Below, piece by piece: positions 1-8,206 of a stretch of 59,201 nt of DNA; position 1 is the first letter of the stretch; every line of letters begins with the position of its first letter. The notes under the pieces were generated by a model. The model did no database searches. It was not told the DNA's origin and saw only the letters and a program-made list of their open reading frames with translations. The position numbers were made by a program, and so were the translations under genes. Origin of the DNA: Sphingobium fluviale (GTDB lineage Bacteria > Pseudomonadota > Alphaproteobacteria > Sphingomonadales > Sphingomonadaceae); the NCBI RefSeq assembly GCF_004122115.1, contig NZ_SBKP01000015.1, positions 1-59,201 of the forward strand. The letters run 5' to 3'.

Positions 1-131
1 CCGGCATGAAGGACAGCAAAACCATCATCGCCATCAACAAGGACGAGGATGCTCCCATCTTCCAGGTAGCCGACATCGGCCTCGTCGGGGATCTCTTCAA
101 GATCGTCCCGGAACTCACAGAAAAACTCTGA
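1..131 (+). CDS. etfA: Electron transfer flavoprotein alpha subunit, C-terminal end (partial)
   Basis: Only the last 42 complete codons are inside the window; the gene begins before base 1. The readable tail contains [20 protein letters not shown] and then a [17 protein letters not shown] end with TGA at 129-131. This is the conserved C-terminal FAD-binding part of EtfA, where the family has an AINKD-(P)IF-VAD-G-VGD motif. EtfA and EtfB form a soluble heterodimer that carries electrons from acyl-CoA dehydrogenases to ETF-ubiquinone oxidoreductase. etfB is expected just upstream but cannot be seen. The frame is fixed by the stop codon. Identification is strong despite the short length because this tail is highly conserved. 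Confidence 0.9.
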   Translation, partial: GMKDSKTIIAINKDEDAPIFQVADIGLVGDLFKIVPELTEKL

Positions 132-293
132 GCGGCACGCGCTATTATCTTTCAAGCCAAAGGCGCGCTCAATTGGTCGCACTGCAATCTGTGGCAGAGA
201 TATCTTCGGACACCCATGCACCAGATCGTAACCGGCAAGATACACCGGTCTACGCCTGCGGCCATCCCACTTATGGTATAAGGGAATATAGGA

Positions 294-638
294 ATGTTAC
301 ATGAGCTACGTATCTATGAGGCAATGCCTGGGCGGCTGGGCGACCTCCACCGTCGCTTTACAGACGTAACTCTTAGCATCTGGGAACGGCTGGGCGTTCG
401 TCCGCTTGGCTTCTGGAATTGCTTGGTGGGTCCATCGAGCAATAGTCTCTACTATCTGCTTGAATGGACTGATCTTACCGAACGCGATGAAAAGTGGGGC
501 AAGTTCGTCACCGACCCGGAATGGATAACACGCCGGATCGAAAGTGAGCGCAATGGCGCTCTGATCACAAAAGTCCAAAATATATTGCTTACACCGACTA
601 GCTTTTTCGTGGCGCCTGGAAGCGCTTCCTTGATATAA
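294..638 (+). CDS. NIPSNAP family protein
   Basis: A 114-residue protein starting LHELRIYEAMPGRLGDLHRR, the typical opening of the NIPSNAP domain, a ferredoxin-like alpha/beta dimeric barrel. The rest keeps the family layout: a middle LYYLLEW strand, then a charged helix ending WITRRIESERNGALI. The biochemical role of bacterial NIPSNAP proteins is not settled, so no function is assigned. The ATG at 294 follows a purine-rich AAGGGA about 8 bases upstream. The gene stands alone between etfA and an AT-rich gap, and its codon use is less GC-biased than the core genes, which may mean it was acquired. Family assignment is fairly secure. Confidence 0.75.
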   Translation: MLHELRIYEAMPGRLGDLHRRFTDVTLSIWERLGVRPLGFWNCLVGPSSNSLYYLLEWTDLTERDEKWGKFVTDPEWITRRIESERNGALITKVQNILLTPTSFFVAPGSASLI

Positions 639-752
639 CGCTATTCAATGTGCTGAAAAGCAGTTTAGACTAGAGCAGTGGGTGCCCAGCCACTGTGCAA
701 TGTATGAATGCGCTAGGTATCTCCGAGGACACTTCCGACAGGGGCTGAAGCG

Positions 753-872
753 ATGGCGTTATTTAGCTGGCGCTTGCGAAGTATTATCGCGATAATATTA
801 TTCGTCGTTATTCGAGCCCTTGCTACTATAACTAGAGACAGTGAATTAATTCGTAAAATTAATCAAATATAA
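753..872 (+). CDS. Possible 39-residue membrane peptide
   Basis: A short frame beginning ATG at 753 and ending TAA at 870-872. The predicted peptide has a basic start (MALFSWRLR), one hydrophobic segment of about 17 residues (SIIAIILFVVIRALATI) and a charged tail (RDSELIRKINQI). A purine-rich AGGGGCTGAAG lies 2-12 bases upstream. No homologue is recognised. The region is AT-rich for this genome, where chance short ORFs are less common in GC-rich DNA but stops are frequent in AT-rich DNA. It could be a small inner-membrane or toxin-like peptide, or simply chance. Confidence is low. Confidence 0.25.
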   Translation: MALFSWRLRSIIAIILFVVIRALATITRDSELIRKINQI

Positions 873-1115
873 TTAAAAATTTATTTTATTTTTGATTCAG
901 GCGAGGCTGAAAGGCCAAAATATTACTGGCAATGATATCCCATGTTGCTCACATCAAAAACAATAAGCAGTCAATGCAATCATGGAAACGGAGTTATGCC
1001 GTTCAGGTCCAACATAATCCCTACGGGCCTATACAAAAATGTGGGAAAAAGGGTGGTGCCGTTTTGGACTGAGTATATTTTACAGTTTAAAGTCAATACA
1101 ATAAAATTGCTCAAC
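873..1115. other. AT-rich intergenic stretch
   Basis: This non-coding part of the gap between the NIPSNAP gene and tRNA-Glu is strongly AT-rich, especially around 841-900, in contrast to the rest of the window. No open frame, tRNA or terminator could be supported. It faces the 3' end of the tRNA, a common integration position, but no convincing attachment-site duplication is visible. Confidence 0.5.
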
Positions 1116-1190
1116 TGGTGACCCCTACGGGAATCGAACCCGTGTTTCAGCCGTGAAAGGGCCGCGTCCTAACCGCTAGACGAAGGGGCC
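1116..1190 (-). tRNA. tRNA-Glu (anticodon TTC)
   Basis: Read on the minus strand, the sequence folds into a complete cloverleaf. The acceptor GGCCCCT pairs with AGGGGTC, the anticodon stem-loop centres on CCTTTCACGG with anticodon TTC, and the T-arm carries GGTTCGATTCC. The discriminator base is A and CCA is encoded at the 3' end (TGG at 1116-1118 on the plus strand). It decodes GAA/GAG. It lies between the AT-rich gap and recJ. Confidence 0.96.
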
Positions 1191-1292
1191 ATGCCGGTGC
1201 CGAAGCAACTGCTCGTTCCGAGGCGAGGGCGGCATTAGGGGGAAGCCGCCGCCGGGTCAAGCCGGATAGCGGACTATTTTAACGTAGCCGGA

Positions 1293-3062
1293 TTATTCGG
1301 CCCATGCGGCGTCTTCAATATGCAGCTCCGCACTTTTGGCGCCACCCCACTCGTCTGTTTTTATACGCCCGGCAAGCCAGAGCGTGCGCCCCTTCGATCC
1401 GCCCAGCAGTTGCTGCCCCAACAGTGTATCAGCCTGACGGAAAGCGACTGCCTTGAGCGATGCACCATCCTGCCCTGACAGGATCAGGCGGACATGGCCG
1501 CCGCTGCCGACGACATCAGCCTTGATAATCCGCATCGGCCCGGTGGCTATGCGGGGGGCGGGCCAGCCCACGCCGAATGGCCCGGCCGCTTCCATATCGT
1601 TGACGAGCTGGGGGCTGAGACCGCGCGGGCTAAGCAGGCAATCGACGGGCAGGGAGCGCTCAGCCCCTGCCTGCGCTATGCTGGCGCTGAGATGCTCATC
1701 AAGAAAATCATGCAATTCCGCAATGCGTCCTTGCGTGACGGTCAAGCCTGCGGCCATTGCATGCCCGCCGCCCGCAACCAGCAGGCCGTGTTCTTTCGCC
1801 GCCAGAATTGCAGCGCCAAGATCAACGCCTGTGATCGAGCGACCTGAGCCCTTGCCGGTTCCCGCTTCATCGGTGGCAATGACTATGGCTGGTCTGGCGA
1901 ATTTTTCCTTGAGCCGCCCGGCTACTATCCCGATGACACCGGGATGCCAGCCCTCGCCGCTGACCAGCAGCACGGAGCGGTTGCCTTGGTGCTCGGCCAG
2001 GTGTGTTGCCTGCTCTTGCACGCTAGCCTCGATGGCGCGGCGCTCTTCGTTGAGCCGATCCAGTTCCGCCGCGATGGCGCGGGCTTCCTCCTCGTCCTGC
2101 GTAATAAGGAGGCGGACTCCCAGATCGGACTTGCCGACCCGACCGCCAGCATTGATGCGCGGGCCAAGCGCGAAGCCGAGGTCATGGCACAGCGGCGCGC
2201 GTGTCAGGCGGCTGACTGAGGCAAGAGTGGCAAGGCCGAGGTTGCGCCGGCGCGCCATCACTTTAAGCCCCTGTGCCACGAAGGCGCGGTTGAGGCCGCG
2301 CAGTTGCGCCACGTCCGCCACCGTTCCGAGGGCCACCAGATCAAGCAGATCGAGCAATGCAGGCTCTGTCCGTGCGGAGAAATATCCGCGCGTGCGCAGT
2401 TCCCTCACCAGCGCCGCGCCGAGCAGGAAAGCGACGCCGACGGCGGCCAGATGCCCATGCGCGGCTGCTTCAGCGTTCTCATCAAGGCGGTTGGGGTTCA
2501 CCAGCGCAAGGGCAGGGGGCAGCGCCGTGGCGCACTGGTGATGATCGACGACAATAACGTCAACACCTGCCGCCCGCGCCATCTCCAGCGCTTCGAATGC
2601 CTGCGCCCCGCAATCGACCGTGACGATCAGGTTCGCTCCCCCATGCGCAAGCGCCACGAGCGCCGTGCCGGAAGGGCCATAGCCCTCCATCAGCCGATCA
2701 GGAATATAATAACCCGCCTCAAGCCCCAGCGCGCGCAGCAGCAAGATTAGCAGCGCCGCACTGCTCGCGCCATCAACGTCATAATCGCCGAAAATAGTGA
2801 CCTTTTCCTGCTGTTCGATTGCATCGGCAAGGCGGCGGGCGGCTGTGTCCATATCGCGAAAGAGCGATGGGTCAGGCATGAAATGCCGCAACGTAGGCGC
2901 TCGCTGTATCTCCAGATCCTCTCGCGGACAGCCCCGTGCCAGCAACAGTTGCGTAACGAGATCGTCGCGCGAGAAGGCGCCATCGTCTGAACCCGCATAG
3001 TTCCCGCGCCAGCACCATGTCTGACCCGTGATCGAAGCTGGGATGTTGGCGATGGGGCGCAT
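1293..3062 (-). CDS. recJ: Single-stranded-DNA-specific exonuclease RecJ
   Basis: A 589-residue 5'-to-3' single-strand exonuclease that acts in RecFOR recombination and mismatch repair. The DHH-superfamily metal motifs are present: GDYDVDG at residues 92-98, VTVDCG near 147-152 and VVDHH ending at 175. A DHHA1 domain with the GGGHAMAAG motif follows in the middle, and an OB-like C-terminal part completes the normal family length. The ATG at 3062 gives the usual N-terminus. In many alphaproteobacteria hom, glpX and recJ are neighbours; here recJ is separated from glpX by an oppositely oriented ABC transporter pair, so it probably has its own promoter in 3063-3155. Confidence 0.96.
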   Translation of the reverse strand: MRPIANIPASITGQTWCWRGNYAGSDDGAFSRDDLVTQLLLARGCPREDLEIQRAPTLRHFMPDPSLFRDMDTAARRLADAIEQQEKVTIFGDYDVDGASSAALLILLLRALGLEAGYYIPDRLMEGYGPSGTALVALAHGGANLIVTVDCGAQAFEALEMARAAGVDVIVVDHHQCATALPPALALVNPNRLDENAEAAAHGHLAAVGVAFLLGAALVRELRTRGYFSARTEPALLDLLDLVALGTVADVAQLRGLNRAFVAQGLKVMARRRNLGLATLASVSRLTRAPLCHDLGFALGPRINAGGRVGKSDLGVRLLITQDEEEARAIAAELDRLNEERRAIEASVQEQATHLAEHQGNRSVLLVSGEGWHPGVIGIVAGRLKEKFARPAIVIATDEAGTGKGSGRSITGVDLGAAILAAKEHGLLVAGGGHAMAAGLTVTQGRIAELHDFLDEHLSASIAQAGAERSLPVDCLLSPRGLSPQLVNDMEAAGPFGVGWPAPRIATGPMRIIKADVVGSGGHVRLILSGQDGASLKAVAFRQADTLLGQQLLGGSKGRTLWLAGRIKTDEWGGAKSAELHIEDAAWAE

Positions 3063-3155
3063 GAATATGCTCTACGGGCTCAGGCTTGCCTTGTCACGCG
3101 CTGCGAATACATTATGTCAGAAGCGCAATAGCGTGTGACCGAGAGTGTCCTTTTC

Positions 3156-4118
3156 ATGAATTCCATCATATCCGTTTCTGGCTTGGGCAAGTCCTATGCC
3201 TCTGGCCATGTTGCGCTCCATTCGGTGGATCTCGACATTCGCGAAGGCGAGATTTTTGCGCTGCTCGGCCCGAATGGTGCGGGCAAGACCACGCTCATCA
3301 GCATCATCTGTGGCATCGTTTCGCCCAGCGTGGGGCAGGTGTTGGTAAACGGTCGCGATATCATCAGCGATTATCGTCAGACCCGGACTGACATCGGCCT
3401 GGTGCCGCAGGAGCTGCATACCGATGCGTTCGAGACGGTGCTCGACACCGTGCGCTTTAGCCGAGGCCTTTTCGGCAAGGCGCGGAACGACGTGTACATT
3501 GAAAAACTGCTGCGAGACCTGTCCTTGTGGGACAAGCGCAATGCCAAGATCATGGAACTGTCTGGCGGAATGAAGCGCCGGGTCATGATCGCCAAGGCGC
3601 TATCCCACGAGCCGCGCATCCTGTTTCTGGACGAGCCGACCGCCGGTGTGGACGTGGAGCTGCGCAAGGATATGTGGAATATGGTGCGTCATTTGCGTGA
3701 CACAGGCGTCACGATCATCCTCACCACCCATTATATCGAGGAGGCGGAGGAAATGGCGGACCGGGTTGGCGTCATCACCAAGGGCCGTCTCTTGCTGGTC
3801 GAGGAGAACGATGCGCTGATGCGCAAGCTGGGCACCAAGACGCTGACGGTGCATCTGAACGCCCCTCTTGCTGCGCTTCCTGAGGCTTTACGCTCTTGGG
3901 ATTTGACGATTAGCGAAGACCAGCATGATCTCGACTATCGCTTTGATGCGAGAGGGGGGCAAGGCAGTGTCCCGGCGCTGATGGCGGCTCTGGGCGAAGC
4001 TGGTGTCGGCTATCATGACCTCTCGACCCGACAAAGCTCGTTGGAGGATATTTTTGTGGGGCTGGTGCACTCCGGGGATGCGGCCGATGCGCTGACGACA
4101 CAGGGAGCGGACGCATGA
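3156..4118 (+). CDS. ABC transporter ATP-binding protein (ABC-2 exporter type, YadG-like)
   Basis: The cytoplasmic ATPase of a two-gene ABC-2 exporter. It has the Walker A motif GPNGAGKT at residues 38-45, a Q-loop (LVPQE), the signature LSGGMKRR, Walker [13 protein letters not shown] and an H-loop TTHYIEEAE. The C-terminal extension after about residue 220 is normal for the YadG/NodI/DrrA group. An upstream in-frame GTG at 3135 is possible, but the ATG at 3156 gives the conserved start and a GAGAG sequence sits about 11 bases before it. Its end overlaps the permease start by 4 bases (ATGA), so the two are co-translated. The substrate cannot be told from sequence. Confidence 0.93.
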   Translation: MNSIISVSGLGKSYASGHVALHSVDLDIREGEIFALLGPNGAGKTTLISIICGIVSPSVGQVLVNGRDIISDYRQTRTDIGLVPQELHTDAFETVLDTVRFSRGLFGKARNDVYIEKLLRDLSLWDKRNAKIMELSGGMKRRVMIAKALSHEPRILFLDEPTAGVDVELRKDMWNMVRHLRDTGVTIILTTHYIEEAEEMADRVGVITKGRLLLVEENDALMRKLGTKTLTVHLNAPLAALPEALRSWDLTISEDQHDLDYRFDARGGQGSVPALMAALGEAGVGYHDLSTRQSSLEDIFVGLVHSGDAADALTTQGADA

Positions 4119-4888
4119 GCGGCAGAATGAACTGGCGCGGCATTGCCGCCATATACATATTTGAGCTGCACCGCTTCCGCCGCACGATCTGGACCAGCCT
4201 GATGACGCCGGTGATTACCACGTCGCTCTATTTCATCGTCTTCGGCTCGGCTATCGGCTCGCGGATGACCGAGATCGATGGCACAGACTATGGCGCGTTC
4301 ATCGTGCCTGGCCTCATCATGCTCTCGATGTTTCAGGAAAGCATTTTTAACGCCAGCTTCGGGATTTATATGCCCAAGTGGACCGGCACGATTTACGAGT
4401 TGCTCTCCGCACCGCTTTCACCGCTCGAAACAGTGATCGCCTATGTCGGTGCTGCGGCGAGCAAATCGATGATGATCGGTCTGGTGATATTTGCCACCGC
4501 GCATCTTTTTGTCGATGTCTCAGTGGCATATCCGCTGGCGATGCTGGCTTTTATGGCGGTGATTGCCATAAGTTTCTGCATGTTTGGCTTCATCCTTGGC
4601 ATCTGGGCACAGAGTTTTGAGCAGTTACAGGTCGTTCCGATGCTCATCATCATGCCGATGACCTTCCTCGGTGGCGCCTTTTATTCCATCTCGATGCTGC
4701 CGGAACCATGGCGGACGATAACCTTGTTCAACCCGGTGATCTATCTCATCAGCGGCTTCCGCTGGACCTTCTTCGGCAAGGGGGATGTGGACATTGGCAT
4801 CAGCCTGACGTTTGTAGCAGCTTTGGTGCTGCTGTGCATGGCCGTGATAGGATGGATGTTCAAAACCGGATACCGGCTCAAGAAATAA
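4115..4888 (+). CDS. ABC-2 type transporter permease (YadH-like)
   Basis: A 257-residue inner-membrane protein with about six hydrophobic segments and the ABC-2 signature in its second half ([19 protein letters not shown], then [12 protein letters not shown]). It pairs with the ATPase just upstream through an ATGA overlap and should form the membrane channel of an exporter. YadGH-like pairs are common in proteobacteria, with roles proposed in drug, lipid or polysaccharide export; nothing here selects among these. The operon is read toward glpX, which is convergent. A modest hairpin with GGCGC/GCGCC arms lies at 4889-4912 between the two genes, without a clear T-run. Confidence 0.93.
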   Translation: MSGRMNWRGIAAIYIFELHRFRRTIWTSLMTPVITTSLYFIVFGSAIGSRMTEIDGTDYGAFIVPGLIMLSMFQESIFNASFGIYMPKWTGTIYELLSAPLSPLETVIAYVGAAASKSMMIGLVIFATAHLFVDVSVAYPLAMLAFMAVIAISFCMFGFILGIWAQSFEQLQVVPMLIIMPMTFLGGAFYSISMLPEPWRTITLFNPVIYLISGFRWTFFGKGDVDIGISLTFVAALVLLCMAVIGWMFKTGYRLKK

Positions 4889-4937
4889 GGGGCGCCGTTT
4901 CCAGCGCCTCCAATAGCCTTAAATGGAATATGACCGC

Positions 4938-5918
4938 CTACTTGTCCTTGCGGTCGGCGTGATGCTCGCCCTTGATCCAGCGCACCGTGCCGGAGGACGC
5001 GCGCATCACGACGCTATCGGTGGTCATCAGGCCTCCGGGCAGGCGCTTCACGCCCTTCAACAGTGATCCGTCGGTCACGCCCGTTGCGGCGAAGATGCAA
5101 TCGCCGATCGCCAGCTCCTTGAGGTCGTAGATCTTGTCGAGATCGGTGATGCCCCATTTGCGCGCACGCGCTTTCTCATCATCGTTGCGGAACAGGAGGC
5201 GGCCCTTGAACTGCCCGCCGACGCAGCGCAGAGCCGCACAGGCCAGCACGCCCTCTGGCGCGCCGCCGCTGCCCATGTACATATCGATCGTGGTTTCGGG
5301 GTTGGTGGTTGCGATCACGCCAGCCACATCGCCATCTGGAATCAGCATGATGCCGCATCCCAATGCGCGCAGCTCCGCGATGATCTTTTCGTGGCGCGGG
5401 CGATCGAGCACGCAGACGATAATCTCGCTGGGCGATACTCCCTTTGCCGCTGCAACGGCCTTAACATTCTCGGTTGGGGTTTTGGCGAGGTCGATGATGC
5501 CTTCTGGGTAGCCGGGGCCGACTGCCAGTTTGTCCATATATACATCCGGCGCGTTCAGAAGACCACCTTCTTCCGAGATCGCAAGAACGGCGAGCGCGTT
5601 CGGCCCGGCCTTGGCAGTGATCGTAGTCCCTTCAAGCGGATCGAGCGCGATGTCGATTCGTGGCCCCGTTCCGATTGCGCTGCCCACTTTCTCGCCGATA
5701 TAGAGCATAGGCGCCTCGTCGCGCTCACCCTCGCCGATGACGACGGTGCCGTCCATATAGAGGTCGTTGAAGGCCAGGCGCATCGCCTCGACAGCAGCAG
5801 CGTCAGCGGCCTTTTCATCACCCCGTCCGATGAGCCGCGACGCAGCGATAGCCGCTGCCTCGGTCACGCGGACCATCTCCAAAACCAATACGCGGTCGAG
5901 AACCGAACTGGGCTGCAT
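4938..5918 (-). CDS. glpX: Fructose-1,6-bisphosphatase class II (GlpX)
   Basis: A 326-residue class II fructose-bisphosphatase, dependent on divalent metal and lithium-sensitive in this family. It hydrolyses fructose-1,6-bisphosphate to fructose-6-phosphate in gluconeogenesis. The metal and substrate motifs are GEGERDEAP (62-70), IGEKVG (74-79) and DPLEGT (93-98). The ATG at 5918 is preferred over the in-frame TTG at 5939 because it gives the family N-terminus (MQPSSVLDRV) and is preceded by AGGAAAGAG. The gene works with the tkt-gap-pgk-fba cluster at 35-40 kb. It lies between hom and recJ, with foreign plus-strand genes on both sides. Confidence 0.95.
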   Translation of the reverse strand: MQPSSVLDRVLVLEMVRVTEAAAIAASRLIGRGDEKAADAAAVEAMRLAFNDLYMDGTVVIGEGERDEAPMLYIGEKVGSAIGTGPRIDIALDPLEGTTITAKAGPNALAVLAISEEGGLLNAPDVYMDKLAVGPGYPEGIIDLAKTPTENVKAVAAAKGVSPSEIIVCVLDRPRHEKIIAELRALGCGIMLIPDGDVAGVIATTNPETTIDMYMGSGGAPEGVLACAALRCVGGQFKGRLLFRNDDEKARARKWGITDLDKIYDLKELAIGDCIFAATGVTDGSLLKGVKRLPGGLMTTDSVVMRASSGTVRWIKGEHHADRKDK

Positions 5919-6062
5919 TTTTTCTCTCTTTCCTGGCAAATCATCGAAACGATACTGGCGGGCGATAAGCGCAGAAGATGAAATTGTCGAGTATAGTATT
6001 GGTTGTCATTCCGTAGCGGATATGGTCTCAGGCAGACTGAACAAGAATTGAGGGGTGAATGT

Positions 6063-6722
6063 ATGAGGCTGGTGTCAGGATTGATTGTTGGTCTGTCGTT
6101 ACTCGTTGCACCCGCGGTAGCACTGGCGGATGACAAGCCTGCAACAAGTGATCTACCGTCGCTTGTTCTAAAGCCCGTCGATCCCGCCTTCAAAGCGGCC
6201 TATGATGCAGACGTGGCGAAGCTGCGCGCCGGAGAGACGGTTGATATGGCTAGCTTGCGCGCCCGTCATGCCAAAATATTCGGCGGTTATGCGGACGGCG
6301 GTGACTGGAAAGGAGCGGTCCTCCAAGCCTTCCAGGCGCAGGAGTGGGGCAAGGGGCTGGAACTGGCGCGGAAACGTCTTGATACGGATTACCTCGATCT
6401 CGATGCCCATTTCATGGCGCGATATGCGGCTTCCAAAGCCAATGACGAGAAAAGTGCGAAGGCGCATGACGGCGTAATCAAGCAGTCCCTCAACGCGATA
6501 ACCGGTGGGCGTACAGGGCGCAGCGCCGATCAGGCATGGGCTGTCATAAGCGTTCGAGAGGAATATCTGATGCTACAGGCATTGGGGCTGGAGCTAAGAA
6601 ACCAGTCACTCGTGCATAAAGATGGCCATAGCTATGATGTCATGGCAGCATGGAACCCGGCGATAGGGACTGCTGATGAGCTATGGTTCAACATAGATGC
6701 CTTCTTTGGGAAGGGCTTTTAG
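6063..6722 (+). CDS. Exported DUF4919 domain-containing protein
   Basis: A 219-residue protein with a clear signal peptide (MRLVSGLIVGLSLLVAPAVA, cleavage near LADD). The mature part matches the DUF4919 pattern: an N-terminal helical region with a RARHAKIFGGYA segment, then the C-terminal block AVISVREEYLMLQ, LVHKDGHSYDV and ELWFNIDAFFGKGF. The function of this family is unknown. The ATG at 6063 is chosen over an upstream in-frame start because it begins the signal peptide and is preceded by GAGGGGTGA. The gene is on the plus strand between glpX and hom, which are on the minus strand, so it looks inserted into an older cluster. A repeat element begins 10 bases after its stop. Confidence 0.75.
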   Translation: MRLVSGLIVGLSLLVAPAVALADDKPATSDLPSLVLKPVDPAFKAAYDADVAKLRAGETVDMASLRARHAKIFGGYADGGDWKGAVLQAFQAQEWGKGLELARKRLDTDYLDLDAHFMARYAASKANDEKSAKAHDGVIKQSLNAITGGRTGRSADQAWAVISVREEYLMLQALGLELRNQSLVHKDGHSYDVMAAWNPAIGTADELWFNIDAFFGKGF

Positions 6723-6732
6723 GAGCGCGGCC

Positions 6733-6878
6733 TAGGGGCTGTTGGGATTCAGCCCATATGGGCCTGCAAAGCGCTATTTTCTGCGCTTCGGTGCTCACGT
6801 ACCTTTGAGTACGCTGCGCTCCGATGCTCGAAAATCCCCCTTTTCGGCTCCATCTGAACTGAATCCCCACAGCCCCTA
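6733..6878. repeat. MITE-like interspersed repeat, copy 1, with terminal inverted repeats
   Basis: The 146-bp segment is bounded by 20-bp inverted ends at 6733-6752 and 6859-6878 that differ at one position, each ending in TA next to GGGGCTGT. It carries no gene. The internal 118 bp match, in reverse orientation, the segment at 34131-34250 (about 101 of 118 positions, no gaps, aligned by hand). The TA at each outer edge would suit a TA target duplication, as used by several IS families. Its right end overlaps the TAG stop of hom. The core has a duplicated GAGCAYCGGAGCGCAG-type unit and is likely to fold as RNA. Confidence 0.8.
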
Positions 6879-8177
6879 ACCCAATATCGGCATCACCACT
6901 GGCTCAGCGATAAGGTTATCTGAGCCAGCCAATTGATCAAGAGTCTCGCGGATTGCGCGTTCGGCAGTGTCATGCGTGACCACGACGAGGAGAACGGCGC
7001 CGTCCTCGTGAGCGCCCCGCTGGATCACGCTTTCGATGGACACGCCGGCATCGCGCATGGCGGCGGCGATTTCGGCCAGCACGCCGGGCTTGTCCTGCAC
7101 CAGAAAACGCAGATAGACACGGCCGATAGTATCGCCGCTGTTTGCTTTGGGGCGTTTGGCGAGTTGCTCCACCTGCATGGCGAAGGGATCGCCATATTCA
7201 TCGCGGGCGATGTCGATAAGGTCTGCCACCACGGCAGACGCGGTCGGCCCTTCGCCCGCCCCCCGGCCAGAGAAGAACAGGCTGCCGACAAAATTGCCCT
7301 CGGCCAGCACGGCGTTCAAAGACCCTTCTACACTCGCGAGGGGATGATGCATTGGCACCAGCACCGCATGCACACGCTGGAACAGGCCATCCGCACGATT
7401 TTCCGCCACGCCGACCAGGCGAATACGATAGCCCAGCGCCGCCGCCTCGCGGATGTCTGCCGCAGAGACGCTGCGGATGCCGCCGATATCCACCGCGCCA
7501 AAGTCAATCTGCGTGCCAAACGCGAGGCTGGCGAGGATCGAGAGCTTGTGCGCGGCATCGATGCCGTCCGCGTCAAAGCTGGGGTCCGCTTCGGCATAGC
7601 CCAGTTCCTGCGCTTCCTTCAGCACCTCGTTGAAATCGCGCCCCTCACGCTCCATCGTGGTGAGGATGTAATTGCAGGTGCCGTTCAATATGCCATAGAC
7701 GCTGCTGATCTCGTTGGCCGCAGCCCCCTCTCTCAGCCCCTTGATAACTGGGATACCGCCCGCCACCGCCGCCTCATATTTGAGCGGTATGCCGGATTGT
7801 TCGGCCAGCTTGGCCAGCGAAAGGCCATGATGCGCCAGCATCGCCTTGTTGGCGGTAACAAGCGGCTTGCCAGCGCTCAGTACCGCGCGCGCAAGGGCGA
7901 GGGCAGGGCCGTCGGACCCGCCGATCAACTCCACCACCACGTCTATGTCGTCGCGCCGGGCCAGCTCCATCATGTCATCTGCCCAGTCGAACCGGGCTAT
8001 ATCGACGCCGCGATCCCGGCTGCGATCCCGCGCGTTGACCGCGCGCACCTCTATAGGACGACCCGCGCGGCGGGCGATCAGCTCTCTGTTCGCATCCAGA
8101 AGGCGGATCACCCCGGTGCCCACCGTGCCCAGCCCCACCAGCGCCACGCGCATCGGTCGTTGATCCTGCATCGTCAT
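6876..8177 (-). CDS. hom: Homoserine dehydrogenase
   Basis: A 433-residue NAD(P)-dependent homoserine dehydrogenase, converting aspartate-semialdehyde to homoserine on the way to threonine and methionine. The Rossmann motif GLGTVG is at residues 15-20. The catalytic domain includes the family segment NGTCNYILTTM, YAEADPSFDADGIDAAHKL and the SLFFSGRGAGEGPTASAVV block. A C-terminal ACT domain (about 350-433, starting VQDKPGVLAEIA) suggests feedback control by threonine. The start could be ATG 8177 or the ATG two codons later. The stop codon lies inside the inverted repeat of the adjacent element, so the gene's last bases may have been remodelled by that insertion. An unknown exported-protein gene ends 29 bases upstream. 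Confidence 0.96.
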   Translation of the reverse strand: MTMQDQRPMRVALVGLGTVGTGVIRLLDANRELIARRAGRPIEVRAVNARDRSRDRGVDIARFDWADDMMELARRDDIDVVVELIGGSDGPALALARAVLSAGKPLVTANKAMLAHHGLSLAKLAEQSGIPLKYEAAVAGGIPVIKGLREGAAANEISSVYGILNGTCNYILTTMEREGRDFNEVLKEAQELGYAEADPSFDADGIDAAHKLSILASLAFGTQIDFGAVDIGGIRSVSAADIREAAALGYRIRLVGVAENRADGLFQRVHAVLVPMHHPLASVEGSLNAVLAEGNFVGSLFFSGRGAGEGPTASAVVADLIDIARDEYGDPFAMQVEQLAKRPKANSGDTIGRVYLRFLVQDKPGVLAEIAAAMRDAGVSIESVIQRGAHEDGAVLLVVVTHDTAERAIRETLDQLAGSDNLIAEPVVMPILG

Positions 8178-8206
8178 CCCGTTTCAAATCCAACTGCCAA
8201 GGCCAG

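Noticed and set aside
1019..1027. CCCTACGGG also present in the 3' part of tRNA-Glu, a possible attachment-site remnant
   Set aside because: Nine bases are too few to support an att duplication, and no integrase gene is visible.
3135..3155. Upstream GTG start for the ABC ATPase
   Set aside because: It adds seven residues not seen in the family, and the ATG at 3156 gives the expected N-terminus.
4889..4912. Hairpin between the ABC permease and glpX as a terminator
   Set aside because: The stem is short (GGCGC/GCGCC) and no T-run follows on either strand, so termination is not supported.
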